64,000 nucleotides of DNA from Candidatus Sysuiplasma superficiale. GTDB taxonomy: Archaea; Thermoplasmatota; Thermoplasmata; Sysuiplasmatales; Sysuiplasmataceae. Positions 53,820-62,463 of this stretch are shown here, piece after piece. Under the pieces are notes generated by a model. It did not search any database. It saw nothing but the letters and a program-made list of their open reading frames with translations, and had not been told where the DNA came from. A program made the position numbers and the translations under genes. Positions within the stretch are counted from its first letter, which is position 1; each line of letters begins with the position of its first letter. The stretch covers positions 163,736 through 227,735 of the forward strand of contig JAGVSJ010000001.1 of assembly GCA_019720975.1 (NCBI GenBank), given 5' to 3'.

Positions 53820-55763
53820 ATGAAAGACAATATTTGTGTGCATCATCTGACCTCCAGTATGGTTAGACTTAATGCTGATGATATTTACAGGGCTCGATAT
53901 CTGTCAGACGTTCAGTACAACGATCGCAGAATACTCTTCACTGTGACACAACCGGACAGGAGAGCGAACGACTATCTTTCAAGTGTCTGGATCTATGAGG
54001 GCGGGTTAAGGAAGTTCACCGTTGGTCCAAGAGACTACGGAGCAAGATGGTCTGCGGATGGCAGTTCAGTCATTTTTGTCTCCGACAGGGGAAGGGGGGA
54101 GGATAGAAAGGATGTTTCAGGTCTCTATTCAATAAGAGCAGACGGAGGAGAGGCTGAAAGAATATGTGAGTTCAAGGGAAAGATTGATTCTCCAGTAATC
54201 CAGAAGGACGGCAGGGGAGTATTCTTTCTCGGAACGACGAAAGCAGAAACAGAGAAGAAAGGAAGCGATGTTAAAACCGTCAGGAAATTCCCGTTCTACT
54301 TCAACGCAAAGGGATTCCTTGACGGAAGGGAAACGCAAATCTACCATACCTCCTTGAGAGGGAAGATTTCAAAGATTACAAAGGGACCTTTTGTCATCAG
54401 TCAGTTCGATGTTTCCTCAAACAGAATAGTGTTTGCGGCACGCAGTGAAGAATGGGATACCTACACAACAGATCTTTTCATTTGCGGACTCAGAGGCGGA
54501 CGTATCAGAAGCATAACAGGAATGCCAGCAGGGTACGGGTCACCGTCATTCTCTCCTGACGGCAGGACAGTTGCGTTCACATTCAGAAATAACAAGGAAG
54601 GATTTTTCCAGCACAGTCACATAAGTTTCATGCCTTCGACGGGGGGCGAGATGAGGCATGTCCAGGACTTTGACAGAAACCCTGGAAACTCCCTCAACTC
54701 GGATACAAGAGTATCTCAGGAGCTCCTGCTGCGATGGAAAAATGACGGCAGCGGTGTGTTCTACACCGCAACGGATAGAGGGAAATGCAGAATTTATGCT
54801 GCTGATGCGCTGAGCCTCACAACCGCTGCTGTCATGGATGTGGATAGAAGTGTGGAGTCATTTGACCTGATGGAAGGTGGCTTCGCATTTGTCGGACAGA
54901 ACAGTTCGCTGCCCACAGAACTCTATGAGTTCAGGAAAGGGAAAATTAAGAGACTGACAAGACTCAATAAGTACCTTGAAAGCAGGAAACTGAAAGAACC
55001 TGAGCATTTCAGTTTTCGCTCCTCTGACGGTCTGGTCATTGACGGATGGATACTTTCATATGGAAACAGAAGAGGTCCTGCCATACTGGAGATACATGGG
55101 GGACCGAAGACTGCATACGGAGACACATTTATGTTCGAATTTCAGCTTCTTGCTCAGTCCGGTTACACCGTTGTATTTTTCAATCCACGAGGAAGCGACG
55201 GTTATGAAAATTCATTCTCCCAGGCAGTGAAGGGACATTTTGGCGAAGCAGATTATTCTGACATCATGGAGGGATTGGATTTCGCATTGAAGAAATTCGG
55301 ACTCAATGGAGGAAGGCTTGGTGTCACAGGAGGGTCATACGGCGGCTTCATGACAAACTGGATAATCGGTCATACTGACAGGTTCAGGGCTGCTGTGACC
55401 CAAAGATCCATCAGCAACCAGATATCCTTCTTTGGAACTTCAGACATAGGACCCTGGTTCAACGGTGACCAGATCGGCGGGTCGCCCTGGAAAAATTTTG
55501 CCCAATACTGGGATAAGTCTCCCTTGAGATACGCTGAGCACATCACCACTCCACTCCTCATAATACATTCTGATGAAGATTACAGATGTCCTGTTGAACA
55601 GGCTTATCAGCTGTATTCAGCTCTGAAGTACTTTGGCAGGGAGGTTGAAATGAAACTCTTCCCCGGGGAGAACCATGAACTATCAAGAAGCGGCAAGCCG
55701 GCACACAGGGTGGAAAGATTGAGATGCATACTTGAATGGTTTGACAGATACCTCAAGGATTAG
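53820..55763 (+). CDS. Prolyl oligopeptidase family (S9) serine peptidase
   Basis: This 647-residue enzyme has an N-terminal beta-propeller (residues about 20-370; repeats such as GPRDYGARWSADGSSVIFVS and SPSFSPDGRTVAFTF) and a C-terminal alpha/beta-hydrolase domain. The catalytic Ser is in GGSYGGFMTNW, the Asp in HSDEDYRCPVEQA and the His in PGENHELSRSG. It belongs to the acylaminoacyl-peptidase/dipeptidyl-peptidase branch and trims short peptides in the cytosol; no signal peptide is seen. GGAGG lies 4 bases before the ATG. Confidence 0.92.
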   Translation: MKDNICVHHLTSSMVRLNADDIYRARYLSDVQYNDRRILFTVTQPDRRANDYLSSVWIYEGGLRKFTVGPRDYGARWSADGSSVIFVSDRGRGEDRKDVSGLYSIRADGGEAERICEFKGKIDSPVIQKDGRGVFFLGTTKAETEKKGSDVKTVRKFPFYFNAKGFLDGRETQIYHTSLRGKISKITKGPFVISQFDVSSNRIVFAARSEEWDTYTTDLFICGLRGGRIRSITGMPAGYGSPSFSPDGRTVAFTFRNNKEGFFQHSHISFMPSTGGEMRHVQDFDRNPGNSLNSDTRVSQELLLRWKNDGSGVFYTATDRGKCRIYAADALSLTTAAVMDVDRSVESFDLMEGGFAFVGQNSSLPTELYEFRKGKIKRLTRLNKYLESRKLKEPEHFSFRSSDGLVIDGWILSYGNRRGPAILEIHGGPKTAYGDTFMFEFQLLAQSGYTVVFFNPRGSDGYENSFSQAVKGHFGEADYSDIMEGLDFALKKFGLNGGRLGVTGGSYGGFMTNWIIGHTDRFRAAVTQRSISNQISFFGTSDIGPWFNGDQIGGSPWKNFAQYWDKSPLRYAEHITTPLLIIHSDEDYRCPVEQAYQLYSALKYFGREVEMKLFPGENHELSRSGKPAHRVERLRCILEWFDRYLKD

Positions 55764-55797
55764 GCTCACGGTGAACCCAGCAGGCCCATCTTCAATT

Positions 55798-56562
55798 TCA
55801 GTTCTCCCTCCACCTCGCCTTCGTCCTGGCTATCAGGAACAGACAGGCGGTAACGCCTGCCAGAACTAGCCAGTCAAGAAACACAGCTTGCGCAGACAGT
55901 TGTATGTATCCTCCTGCGCTCTGTGCGAGTTCTGCAGCATAAGTTGTAGGGGAGAGGTAGGCAAAGTAACGGTACGGAAGGGGAATGAAGGTTATGGGAT
56001 AATAGACAGGAGTGATTGTTGAGAACAGAGTGGATATGAGCCTTGAGAATGCAAAACTCTGGACTATGTCGCTCGAGAAAGTGGCGAAGGTGTAACCAAG
56101 CGCAATCGAAGCCACAAACATGAGTAGAAAGACTCCGAGAAGTGTCAGCATGCCAGCAGGTGTGACATGAATGAAGTAAACTGCCATGACGGAAAGAACA
56201 GCCAGAGCAGGCAGGGAGTAGGCTATCTCAGAGACCGCCATGCCAAAGACATATATCTGCCACGATGCTGGCGAACTCACAATCATGTCCTGTAGCTTGT
56301 AATCATTCTTGAGATGAGACATGTCGGAAAGTAGGGAAGTTCCCGCGCTGAACATTGACATTATGAGACCACCCTCGATTGCGACACCTATTAGCCTTCC
56401 GTGACTCACAAATACTATGAGTATCAGAAAGGAGAGAGGCGAGAGCATTGTGTTGAAGAGTACGACGGGGTAGTTTTTCATTTCATAGAGCGCATTGACG
56501 TAAATTGATGCGATGAACTGGTTGAATCTGCTCCTCTTAACCCCGTTCCTGTCAACAGCCAT
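55798..56562 (-). CDS. ABC-2 exporter, permease subunit (second system)
   Basis: The 254-residue permease has six membrane spans and the ABC-2 end motif LSPTTYAAELAQSAGG. The frame runs open to 56631, but the ATG at 56562 (MAVDRNGVKRSRF) is favoured because it overlaps the end of the ATPase gene by only 11 bases, the usual coupling in such operons. It exports an unknown compound together with the ATPase encoded upstream. Confidence 0.85.
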   Translation of the reverse strand: MAVDRNGVKRSRFNQFIASIYVNALYEMKNYPVVLFNTMLSPLSFLILIVFVSHGRLIGVAIEGGLIMSMFSAGTSLLSDMSHLKNDYKLQDMIVSSPASWQIYVFGMAVSEIAYSLPALAVLSVMAVYFIHVTPAGMLTLLGVFLLMFVASIALGYTFATFSSDIVQSFAFSRLISTLFSTITPVYYPITFIPLPYRYFAYLSPTTYAAELAQSAGGYIQLSAQAVFLDWLVLAGVTACLFLIARTKARWREN

Positions 56563-57484
56563 CGTCCTCACCTCCAACTGTGCCTGCCATATTGTCGGCT
56601 CCGCCGATGAGGTAAAAGAAAATATCCTCAAGAGAAACAGGATTTATGGTGAAACGGGTGCCACTCTTTGCAAGCTCCCTAGAAATATTATATGCCTCTT
56701 CCTCAACTGTGAGTATATGGGTTTCCTCCTTGCTGTGAAATACTTCGCCACGTTCAACCCGCGGCATCGAAAACTGCTGGCCAACTGGAATCCTAAGAGA
56801 GAAATTGAAATCGATGCTCTTTCTTAAACTCTGCAACGTTCCAATCCTGACCATCCTCCCGACGTCAAGAATACCAATTTCGTCTGCAAGTGCCTCAGCC
56901 TCTTCGAGATAATGTGTTGTCAGGAAAACAAAACGATTCGCCGACGTCCTGCGAAGTATCTCCCAGAACTCACGCCTGGATATCGGGTCCAGTCCTGTGG
57001 TGGGTTCGTCCAGGAAAACGATATCAGCCTCAGAGGCAAGTACAGTGGCAACAAGAACTTTTCGCTTCATACCTCCTGAGAGCGTCCGGTTGAGACTGTG
57101 AGCATACTTTCCCATTCCGAGGTCTTCCAGTGCATTGGAGGCTCTTTGCTTTGCCTCTGTCCTGCTGAAACCACGCCAGAGAAGGTATGAAAAAGCTGTT
57201 TGCATAGGCGTCATCCAGTTTATCGTTCTTGCCTCCTGCGGCACAATGGCTATCCTGTTCCTTATTTCGGCCGGGTTTTCAACGACATTCACACCATCTA
57301 TTGTGACCGTCCCGGAAGTGGGTTCAAGCTCTGTGGAGAGTATCCTGACCATTGTTGTCTTACCAGAACCGTTTCTGCCTATGAGGACGAATATGCCTTT
57401 TCCCGTTATTCTGAAGGTTACTGAATCCAGCGCCTTTCTGCTGCTCTTCCCGTAAACCTTAGTGAGACCGGTGCATGAAATCAA
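56552..57484 (-). CDS. ABC-2 exporter, ATP-binding subunit (second system)
   Basis: This 310-residue ATPase has canonical motifs: Walker A GRNGSGKTT, Q-loop VPQEART, signature LSGGMKRKV, Walker B VFLDEPTTGLDP and H-loop TTHYLEEAE. All residues needed for hydrolysis are intact, unlike the first system at 5132, which has Asn at the H-loop. The start is TTG at 57484; GGAGG lies about 13 bases upstream. The permease gene overlaps its end. It is separated from the Rad50-like gene on the same strand by 121 bases, and the gap shows no gene. Confidence 0.9.
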   Translation of the reverse strand: MISCTGLTKVYGKSSRKALDSVTFRITGKGIFVLIGRNGSGKTTMVRILSTELEPTSGTVTIDGVNVVENPAEIRNRIAIVPQEARTINWMTPMQTAFSYLLWRGFSRTEAKQRASNALEDLGMGKYAHSLNRTLSGGMKRKVLVATVLASEADIVFLDEPTTGLDPISRREFWEILRRTSANRFVFLTTHYLEEAEALADEIGILDVGRMVRIGTLQSLRKSIDFNFSLRIPVGQQFSMPRVERGEVFHSKEETHILTVEEEAYNISRELAKSGTRFTINPVSLEDIFFYLIGGADNMAGTVGGEDDGC

Positions 57485-57605
57485 AGTATGCCCCTCCTCC
57501 GTAACTGCCTTTCTCTCTTAATGAAAATGAACTTGTTAGTTATCTGTTTGCAATGTGCAGCACGATCTCCTCAGGCGAACTGGCGCGCATGGCGGCGTGG
57601 AGGAT

Positions 57606-60296
57606 TCAGCAGCCGTCCGAAGGAACATGTATCACATTTGTCGCGAGGGAGGAATACGGCATATCGTTGCATGTGGCAATGATAATCTGGCAATTCCTGG
57701 CTGCATCCTCCAGTATTTCACAGAAGCGTTTCATCCTGACTGGATCCGCATTGACCAGGCGATCGTCTATTACAATAAGATTCCTTTCATCAGCGCTGGA
57801 GACGACGCCGATTGCAAGCCGTAGCAGAACAATCACCTGTTCGTGCATTCCGTGACTCAGGCTGCTGACAGGAAGAGGACTGTCATATAACGGAACGTAG
57901 ACTGAAGATGGCTTCAGTTCCTGATCCAGCTGCAGCCGGTTGTAATTTCCCCCTGTTAGAAAACTGAGCCACGGATCGAGCTTCGAACGTATCGGAGCAG
58001 AAAGAGCTTCTGTCCTGTTCCTCTCATAGATATCCACGACTTCTTTGAGTAATCTGGCAGCTTCGGCCCGCAGGTTGAGTACGCTTTCACGTCTTCTGGC
58101 GATGTCGAGCTCTATTTCAATATCGGCCTTCGCAGTGTACCCTCTCCTGCTTAACTCGTTCTCAATGGTTGCCTTCAGTCTGCTTATCTCCAGTTCTATC
58201 GAGTGGATCTGCTCCTTCAGCCTGTCAATGCGTTCAACTGTTTTCCTGCTTCTTTCTCTCGGTATCCTGACCTTTCCATCGAAGTTCTCCCGAAGACCAC
58301 TGATGACTGTTTCAAGCGCAGCTCTCTCAATTTCAAGACTGGCAATCAAGCCATCCAGTGCAGATACAGTTCCGTAATTTAACAAAATTGTTTCATTCTC
58401 GATACTGTCCCTTTCTCTTAATGCCTTCCTTTTCGAGAGTTCGGACAGAAGGGAATTGATTTCATTCTGCAGCTTCTCCCATCTCTCCCTCTGAATCGCG
58501 GCATCGTTCTGCGTTTCTGATATCTCAGCTATGAGTTTCTTCTTTCTCTCCTCCCTTAAGCGTATCATTTCTCTTATCGTACTTCCCCTGTTATCTTCAG
58601 GCTTGAGATCGATAAAGGAAGCAGACCTTTTCTCTTCCTCAATGCCTTTAATGATTCGCGATAGCTCATTTGCCGCATCAGGTTCCGATTGCTCGAGATC
58701 CTCTATTCGCTTCTTTAAACTCTCGATCGTGGTCTCAACACTTCGCCGCTTTTCAAAAAGGCGAATCAATTCTTCTGATGATCTGACTCCGAAAATGGAA
58801 AGTATTCCGTCAATTTCCTTTCTGGCAATATCATGCTTTGAAAGAAGGTCACGCAGTTCTTCGGCACCGCTTCTGATGGATATAGTGACAATGTCCGCAA
58901 CGTTGAATTCAGTCGCTTCCTTCACGATGAACTCATTTTCATTAAGGCTCGAAGCAGGAGGCGAAGATGTGATATGCTTCCTTTCCCCATGCCATCTGAA
59001 TGATACCATGACAGCACTTGACTCTATCTTTGCACTCAGGCTTGCCAGGCTGGAATTCAATTTTTCAAATCTTTGAATATCCTTTGAGGTCGGCGCTGAA
59101 AGAATTGACAGTTCGGACTTCTTAAGTTCAAGCTCCTCCCTCAGGTTCTTCAGTCTCTCAACATGATCTTCGAGCCTCTTTCTGTCCTTCTCCAGTCTTC
59201 TCAGATTGCCAGCAGACTGGAGACCCTTCAGTTCTCTCTCGACTGCCTGAAGGGCAGGTTCAAGCTCATTTCTTACTCTTGCGCTTAAGCCTTCGGCATC
59301 CTCAAAGGCTGCTCTGGATTCAGCCCTCCTGTTGTGTAGGGACTCTTCGAGAACTCTGATTTCGCCATCAAGCCTTAGAATCTCCTTCTGGTTTCGCGAA
59401 ACAACATCCCTGTCGCTGCGCAACTCATTCAACCTGTTCTCCATCCTTTCCGCCGCATTCAGCTGATCCTTCAACCTGTTTTCGTAACCTTCAGCCTCTT
59501 CGAGCAGGATAGAAAGTGATCTCAGTTCTTCCTGTGATTCTTTCAATTCACCGGACTTGATGTCTCTCTGTTCGACTGCATTCTCCAGATCCTGCCGGAA
59601 ACCAGATATCCTTGTTTCTGCCTCTCTGAATTCGGAAAGCTCCTTTTGCATCCTTTCTATTTCTGACCGAATAGAAGAAAGTTCGCTTCTCACTGGTCTC
59701 CTGCCTTCAGGCGTCCAGTACTTCCTGTATTCCCTGTCGAGATTGGTGAGGAATATCTTCTCCGCTTCAGTCCTGAGTGCAATGCGTATCAGCCCCTGAA
59801 TTCCCCGCTTCACGCCCTCACTCCATTCATCTTGTGGAACGGCTCCGTCGGACTGAAGATACCAGAGAGCATGTGCAATACCCCTGTTTTCAGGTTTCGC
59901 GGCGCTTCTCGCAGGTGCATCGCCACCCAGTAGCATTCGTGAACTCGCATCGGCAGTGTCCCCTGTATGTTTCAGGATCCAGGAGCCGTTGATTTCTGTG
60001 TAAAACTCACTCAGAGGTTCCTCAAGAAAGCGCTTATGTATCCTGTAACGTCTCTCGTTCACCTTGACCGTGAGCCACGCCTCTGGCCCCAGTGTGCTGC
60101 CAAGGGGCTGTGCAGATCTTATTTCCTCAGTCTTCGAGTTGAACCTGTCGAACATGAGCCTGGTCATCACTTCAAACAGAGTGGACTTACCTGCCTCATT
60201 CCTGCCAACTAGAAGGTTTATTCCTTCACTGAACCGGAATCTACAAGTTTGCCTGTATGAACGCCAGTTGCTGACCGTTAGTTCCTCAATGATCAG
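57606..60296 (-). CDS. Rad50/SbcC-like ATPase without a zinc hook
   Basis: From a CTG at 60296 the product has 896 residues. The N-terminus reads IIEELTVSNWRSYRQ, then Walker A GRNEAGKST. Long coiled coils follow, and the C-terminal half-site has the ABC signature LSHGMHEQVIVLLRLAIG and Walker B LIVIDD with a D-loop. Rad50 has a CxxC zinc hook at the coiled-coil apex, but there is no cysteine anywhere in the coiled-coil region. Instead a segment of about 60 residues (near SFRWHGERKH and TEFNVADIVTISI) looks like a small beta-domain. This resembles the bacterial YhaN-type proteins. The first ATG (60170) would remove Walker A. The partner nuclease gene overlaps upstream. Confidence 0.82.
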   Translation of the reverse strand: MIIEELTVSNWRSYRQTCRFRFSEGINLLVGRNEAGKSTLFEVMTRLMFDRFNSKTEEIRSAQPLGSTLGPEAWLTVKVNERRYRIHKRFLEEPLSEFYTEINGSWILKHTGDTADASSRMLLGGDAPARSAAKPENRGIAHALWYLQSDGAVPQDEWSEGVKRGIQGLIRIALRTEAEKIFLTNLDREYRKYWTPEGRRPVRSELSSIRSEIERMQKELSEFREAETRISGFRQDLENAVEQRDIKSGELKESQEELRSLSILLEEAEGYENRLKDQLNAAERMENRLNELRSDRDVVSRNQKEILRLDGEIRVLEESLHNRRAESRAAFEDAEGLSARVRNELEPALQAVERELKGLQSAGNLRRLEKDRKRLEDHVERLKNLREELELKKSELSILSAPTSKDIQRFEKLNSSLASLSAKIESSAVMVSFRWHGERKHITSSPPASSLNENEFIVKEATEFNVADIVTISIRSGAEELRDLLSKHDIARKEIDGILSIFGVRSSEELIRLFEKRRSVETTIESLKKRIEDLEQSEPDAANELSRIIKGIEEEKRSASFIDLKPEDNRGSTIREMIRLREERKKKLIAEISETQNDAAIQRERWEKLQNEINSLLSELSKRKALRERDSIENETILLNYGTVSALDGLIASLEIERAALETVISGLRENFDGKVRIPRERSRKTVERIDRLKEQIHSIELEISRLKATIENELSRRGYTAKADIEIELDIARRRESVLNLRAEAARLLKEVVDIYERNRTEALSAPIRSKLDPWLSFLTGGNYNRLQLDQELKPSSVYVPLYDSPLPVSSLSHGMHEQVIVLLRLAIGVVSSADERNLIVIDDRLVNADPVRMKRFCEILEDAARNCQIIIATCNDMPYSSLATNVIHVPSDGC

Positions 60297-61417
60297 TTTG
60301 TTCCCTCCGTCGATAGCCTTCTAAGAAGCGTGAGTGCTTCCTGGACGATCATTTTGTCCACATCTGAAAACTTTTTGAAATCTTCCATCTCCCGTCCATC
60401 GTAAAGAGACAGCAGAATGGTTTGTATGTCAGTAAGCATACCTGGAGGCAGTGGCGTTACCTGGCCTGTAGGTATCTGGAGAGACTCTTCCGGCCAGTCG
60501 ACATAAAATGCGTTCTCAACAAGCTCCGACCTCAGAGAAACAAGGCTTCTGAGCGCTTCATCGGAAAGATCTCTGTCAAAGGTGACAGCAAGACGCAGAA
60601 TCTCAGAAGAGAGACTGGAACTGGAAAGTATTTTGGAACGCAATGTCTGGACGTCGGTCTCATCGATAACATGCACACTGTATTCTTTCCAGTCCAACAT
60701 GCCTACGTGCCTCTTATCTATTATCGGAGTGGATGATGGTTCTTCGATGTCCACTATCAAAACATTGCCTGCCTCACTTTCACCGAATTTCGTCTGTTCA
60801 TGAGTGCCCGAATAAACCGTTTTGCCTGTGATATGAAAACTGTGCCAGTCACCAAGTGCAAGGTAGTCGAGGCCGGAAATCTTCTCACGTTCAACCGGTA
60901 TTGGAAAATTCAAAGCACCTGGTACGTTGGAAAGTGCCCCGTGAGCTATTCCGATCCTGACGATATCATCATCTCTCCTCTCAGGTATCCATGAGGTAGG
61001 ATCTTTGCTTGTGAGCTTCTGGGAAACCGGGCATGGATAAACAAAAGTGTCTTCAGTGACTCTTGTTTCAGCCTGCTCAACGAGTAAGTTGATATGGCTG
61101 CCAGCGTGTTTCCATAAACTCCTGTCCCACACACTTGCAGCCGTCAGCGGGTCATGATTGCCGGGAAGCATCAGGACAGGGATGGGGGCAAACCTGTTGA
61201 GCAGGTCAATGGTAGATCTTACAACAAAGTCATCAACATTATTGCTATCAAAAGTGTCTCCGGCAAGGATGACGAACTCCACCTTTTCACTCCTTGCGAT
61301 ATCTGCTATTCGGGAAGCTGTCTGAAATCTAATTTTCCTCGCCTCAGATGCTTTTTCTCCAAGCTGGACAGAGCTCAAACCCATATGCCAGTCTGAAGTA
61401 TGAAGGAATCTCACCAT
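60293..61417 (-). CDS. sbcD: SbcD/Mre11-type DNA repair nuclease
   Basis: This 374-residue metallophosphoesterase has all five family motifs: TSDWHMG, AGDTFDS, PGNHDP, IAHGAL and GDWHSF. These bind two Mn ions for exonuclease and endonuclease activity at DNA ends. The C-terminal ~120 residues would contact the partner ATPase. Its stop codon overlaps the start of the Rad50-like gene by 2 bases, so the two form a complex-encoding operon. A TATA-like GATAAATAAAATG lies near 61482-61494, about 65-75 bases upstream. Confidence 0.93.
   Translation of the reverse strand: MVRFLHTSDWHMGLSSVQLGEKASEARKIRFQTASRIADIARSEKVEFVILAGDTFDSNNVDDFVVRSTIDLLNRFAPIPVLMLPGNHDPLTAASVWDRSLWKHAGSHINLLVEQAETRVTEDTFVYPCPVSQKLTSKDPTSWIPERRDDDIVRIGIAHGALSNVPGALNFPIPVEREKISGLDYLALGDWHSFHITGKTVYSGTHEQTKFGESEAGNVLIVDIEEPSSTPIIDKRHVGMLDWKEYSVHVIDETDVQTLRSKILSSSSLSSEILRLAVTFDRDLSDEALRSLVSLRSELVENAFYVDWPEESLQIPTGQVTPLPPGMLTDIQTILLSLYDGREMEDFKKFSDVDKMIVQEALTLLRRLSTEGTN
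60303..60308 (-). promoter_or_regulatory. Ribosome binding site that decides the Rad50-like start
   Basis: GGAGGG on the minus strand ends 6 bases before the CTG at 60296. That CTG overlaps the TGA stop of sbcD (CTGA). No in-frame ATG, GTG or TTG exists between the upstream in-frame TAG and the Walker A motif, so CTG (or, less likely, ATT 6 bases on) must be used if the protein is complete. Confidence 0.6.
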
Positions 61418-61660
61418 AACTGCATCACCAGTCTAAGATGATTGCTTCATTTGAATTGAGAGGGGAGGGGATTCGATGACACATTTTATTTATCATGCAG
61501 CAATAGTCACCATTCAAATATTATTAATTTCCCTGCACCATGGCGAAATACAACTGAAGTTATCCAACCCGCTATACACTGGTTCTTCCCTCCTTGAACA
61601 GGACCGCTCGTGAGCGTGATTCAGAACCTGGCAGCTTTGAGGAGAAACAGAGGAACCTAA

Positions 61661-61765
61661 ATGGATTTCACTGACACAAAATACGATATCATTAACTTCA
61701 AATGTGATAATTTGGGAGATTGCGCTGAGAAGATGGATTGGAAACATTTCAGGGAATTAAATTGA
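61661..61765 (+). CDS. Possible 34-residue small protein
   Basis: An ATG at 61661 preceded by GAGG opens a frame of 34 codons with two cysteines and a charged, protein-like composition (KCDNLGDCAEKMDWKHF). Nothing supports it besides these features, and chance is a real alternative. The rest of the gap from 61418 to 61769 shows only the sbcD promoter and no other gene. Confidence 0.2.
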   Translation: MDFTDTKYDIINFKCDNLGDCAEKMDWKHFRELN

Positions 61766-61769
61766 AGAG

Positions 61770-61845
61770 CGGGCCCGCCGGGATTTGAACCCGGGTCACT
61801 GGTTCCGAAGACCAGAAGGATATATCCTAGCTACCCCACGGGCCC
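61770..61845 (-). tRNA. tRNA-Arg (TCG)
   Basis: On the minus strand the acceptor stem is GGGCCCG/CGGGCCC, the anticodon stem CTGGT/ACCAG encloses CTTCGGA with anticodon TCG, and the T arm is CCGGG-TTCAAAT-CCCGG. The discriminator is G. No intron and no encoded CCA are present. It is divergent from tRNA-Val across 110 bases. Confidence 0.96.
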
Positions 61846-61930
61846 ATTGACCCATAGAGGCAATGCTCTCAAAAAGCTATCATTGGCGTGAGGAGAAGAG
61901 AAGAAGTCATGGCAAACAATTAATTAATCA

Positions 61931-61942
61931 GGCTAAATTTGC
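61931..61942 (+). promoter_or_regulatory. TATA-like element of tRNA-Val
   Basis: GGCTAAATTTGC lies 14-25 bases upstream of the first tRNA base, slightly close; the AT-rich AATTAATTAAT just before it (about 61918-61928) is the alternative. Confidence 0.35.
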
Positions 61943-61955
61943 ATAACACTCGAAA

Positions 61956-62043
61956 GGGCTGGTGGTCTAGTGGTTATGACGTCGCGCTTACAACCTACTG
62001 GTACGAAACGCGGAGATCGGCGGTTCAATTCCGCCTCAGCCCA
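61956..62043 (+). tRNA. tRNA-Val (TAC) with a 15-base intron
   Basis: The acceptor stem is GGGCTGG/TCAGCCC (one G-U), the anticodon stem TCGCG/CGCGG (one G-U), the T arm GGCGG-TTCAATT-CCGCC and the discriminator A. The anticodon TAC is at 61989-61991. The loop is 22 bases long, so a 15-base intron at 61993-62007 is inferred between positions 37 and 38. The bulge-helix-bulge is less perfect than in the other two intron-bearing genes: CTTA pairs with TACG with one U-C mismatch, and CC/GG closes the inner helix. Confidence 0.93.
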
Positions 62044-62463
62044 TAAAATCCAATGCAAGAATGGTAATTGTCTGGACATACCGTTGTTAAACACTGAGAA
62101 GTGACAAAGGAATGTATTTCGGCCGTACAGTCCATGGAATCAGCCCTGAGGCGGACGAGGTGAATGGTACTGCATCCTGGGACTGCCACAGATTTAAGCA
62201 CCGTTGTCAAGACAGAATCACTAGAAAGAATGGATTGATGCTCAAGAAATACATTGATACATGCTTGTAGTTGTTCACTTCCATCATTGGATGGGATGAT
62301 TTGAAGCAGTGAGATCGGTAAACCGTTGCAATCCGGCATACGTATTTACACTTACAAGTTAAGTGGTTAATATCTGCGAATCTGTGTGTAACAAAACACC
62401 AAATCAGTTGTTTCTCGAGCCATTGATATCATCAGCTCCGAAAGAACATTACATACGTGCCAT
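62044..62463. other. 420-base gap without a recognised gene
   Basis: A minus-strand frame of 104 codons (62025-62339) overlaps the end of tRNA-Val and has no family resemblance, so it is not called. A plus-strand stretch near 62112-62265 reads as a Cys- and Lys-rich peptide without a good start. Either could be a gene relic. No repeat, RNA fold or strong promoter was recognised. Confidence 0.4.

Noticed and set aside
60170..60172. ATG at 60170 as start of the Rad50-like gene
   Set aside because: It would remove the Walker A motif, which is clearly encoded in frame upstream.
62025..62339. Minus-strand frame of 104 codons downstream of tRNA-Val
   Set aside because: Its end overlaps the tRNA, there is no ribosome site or promoter, and no motif is recognisable, so it is not called a gene.
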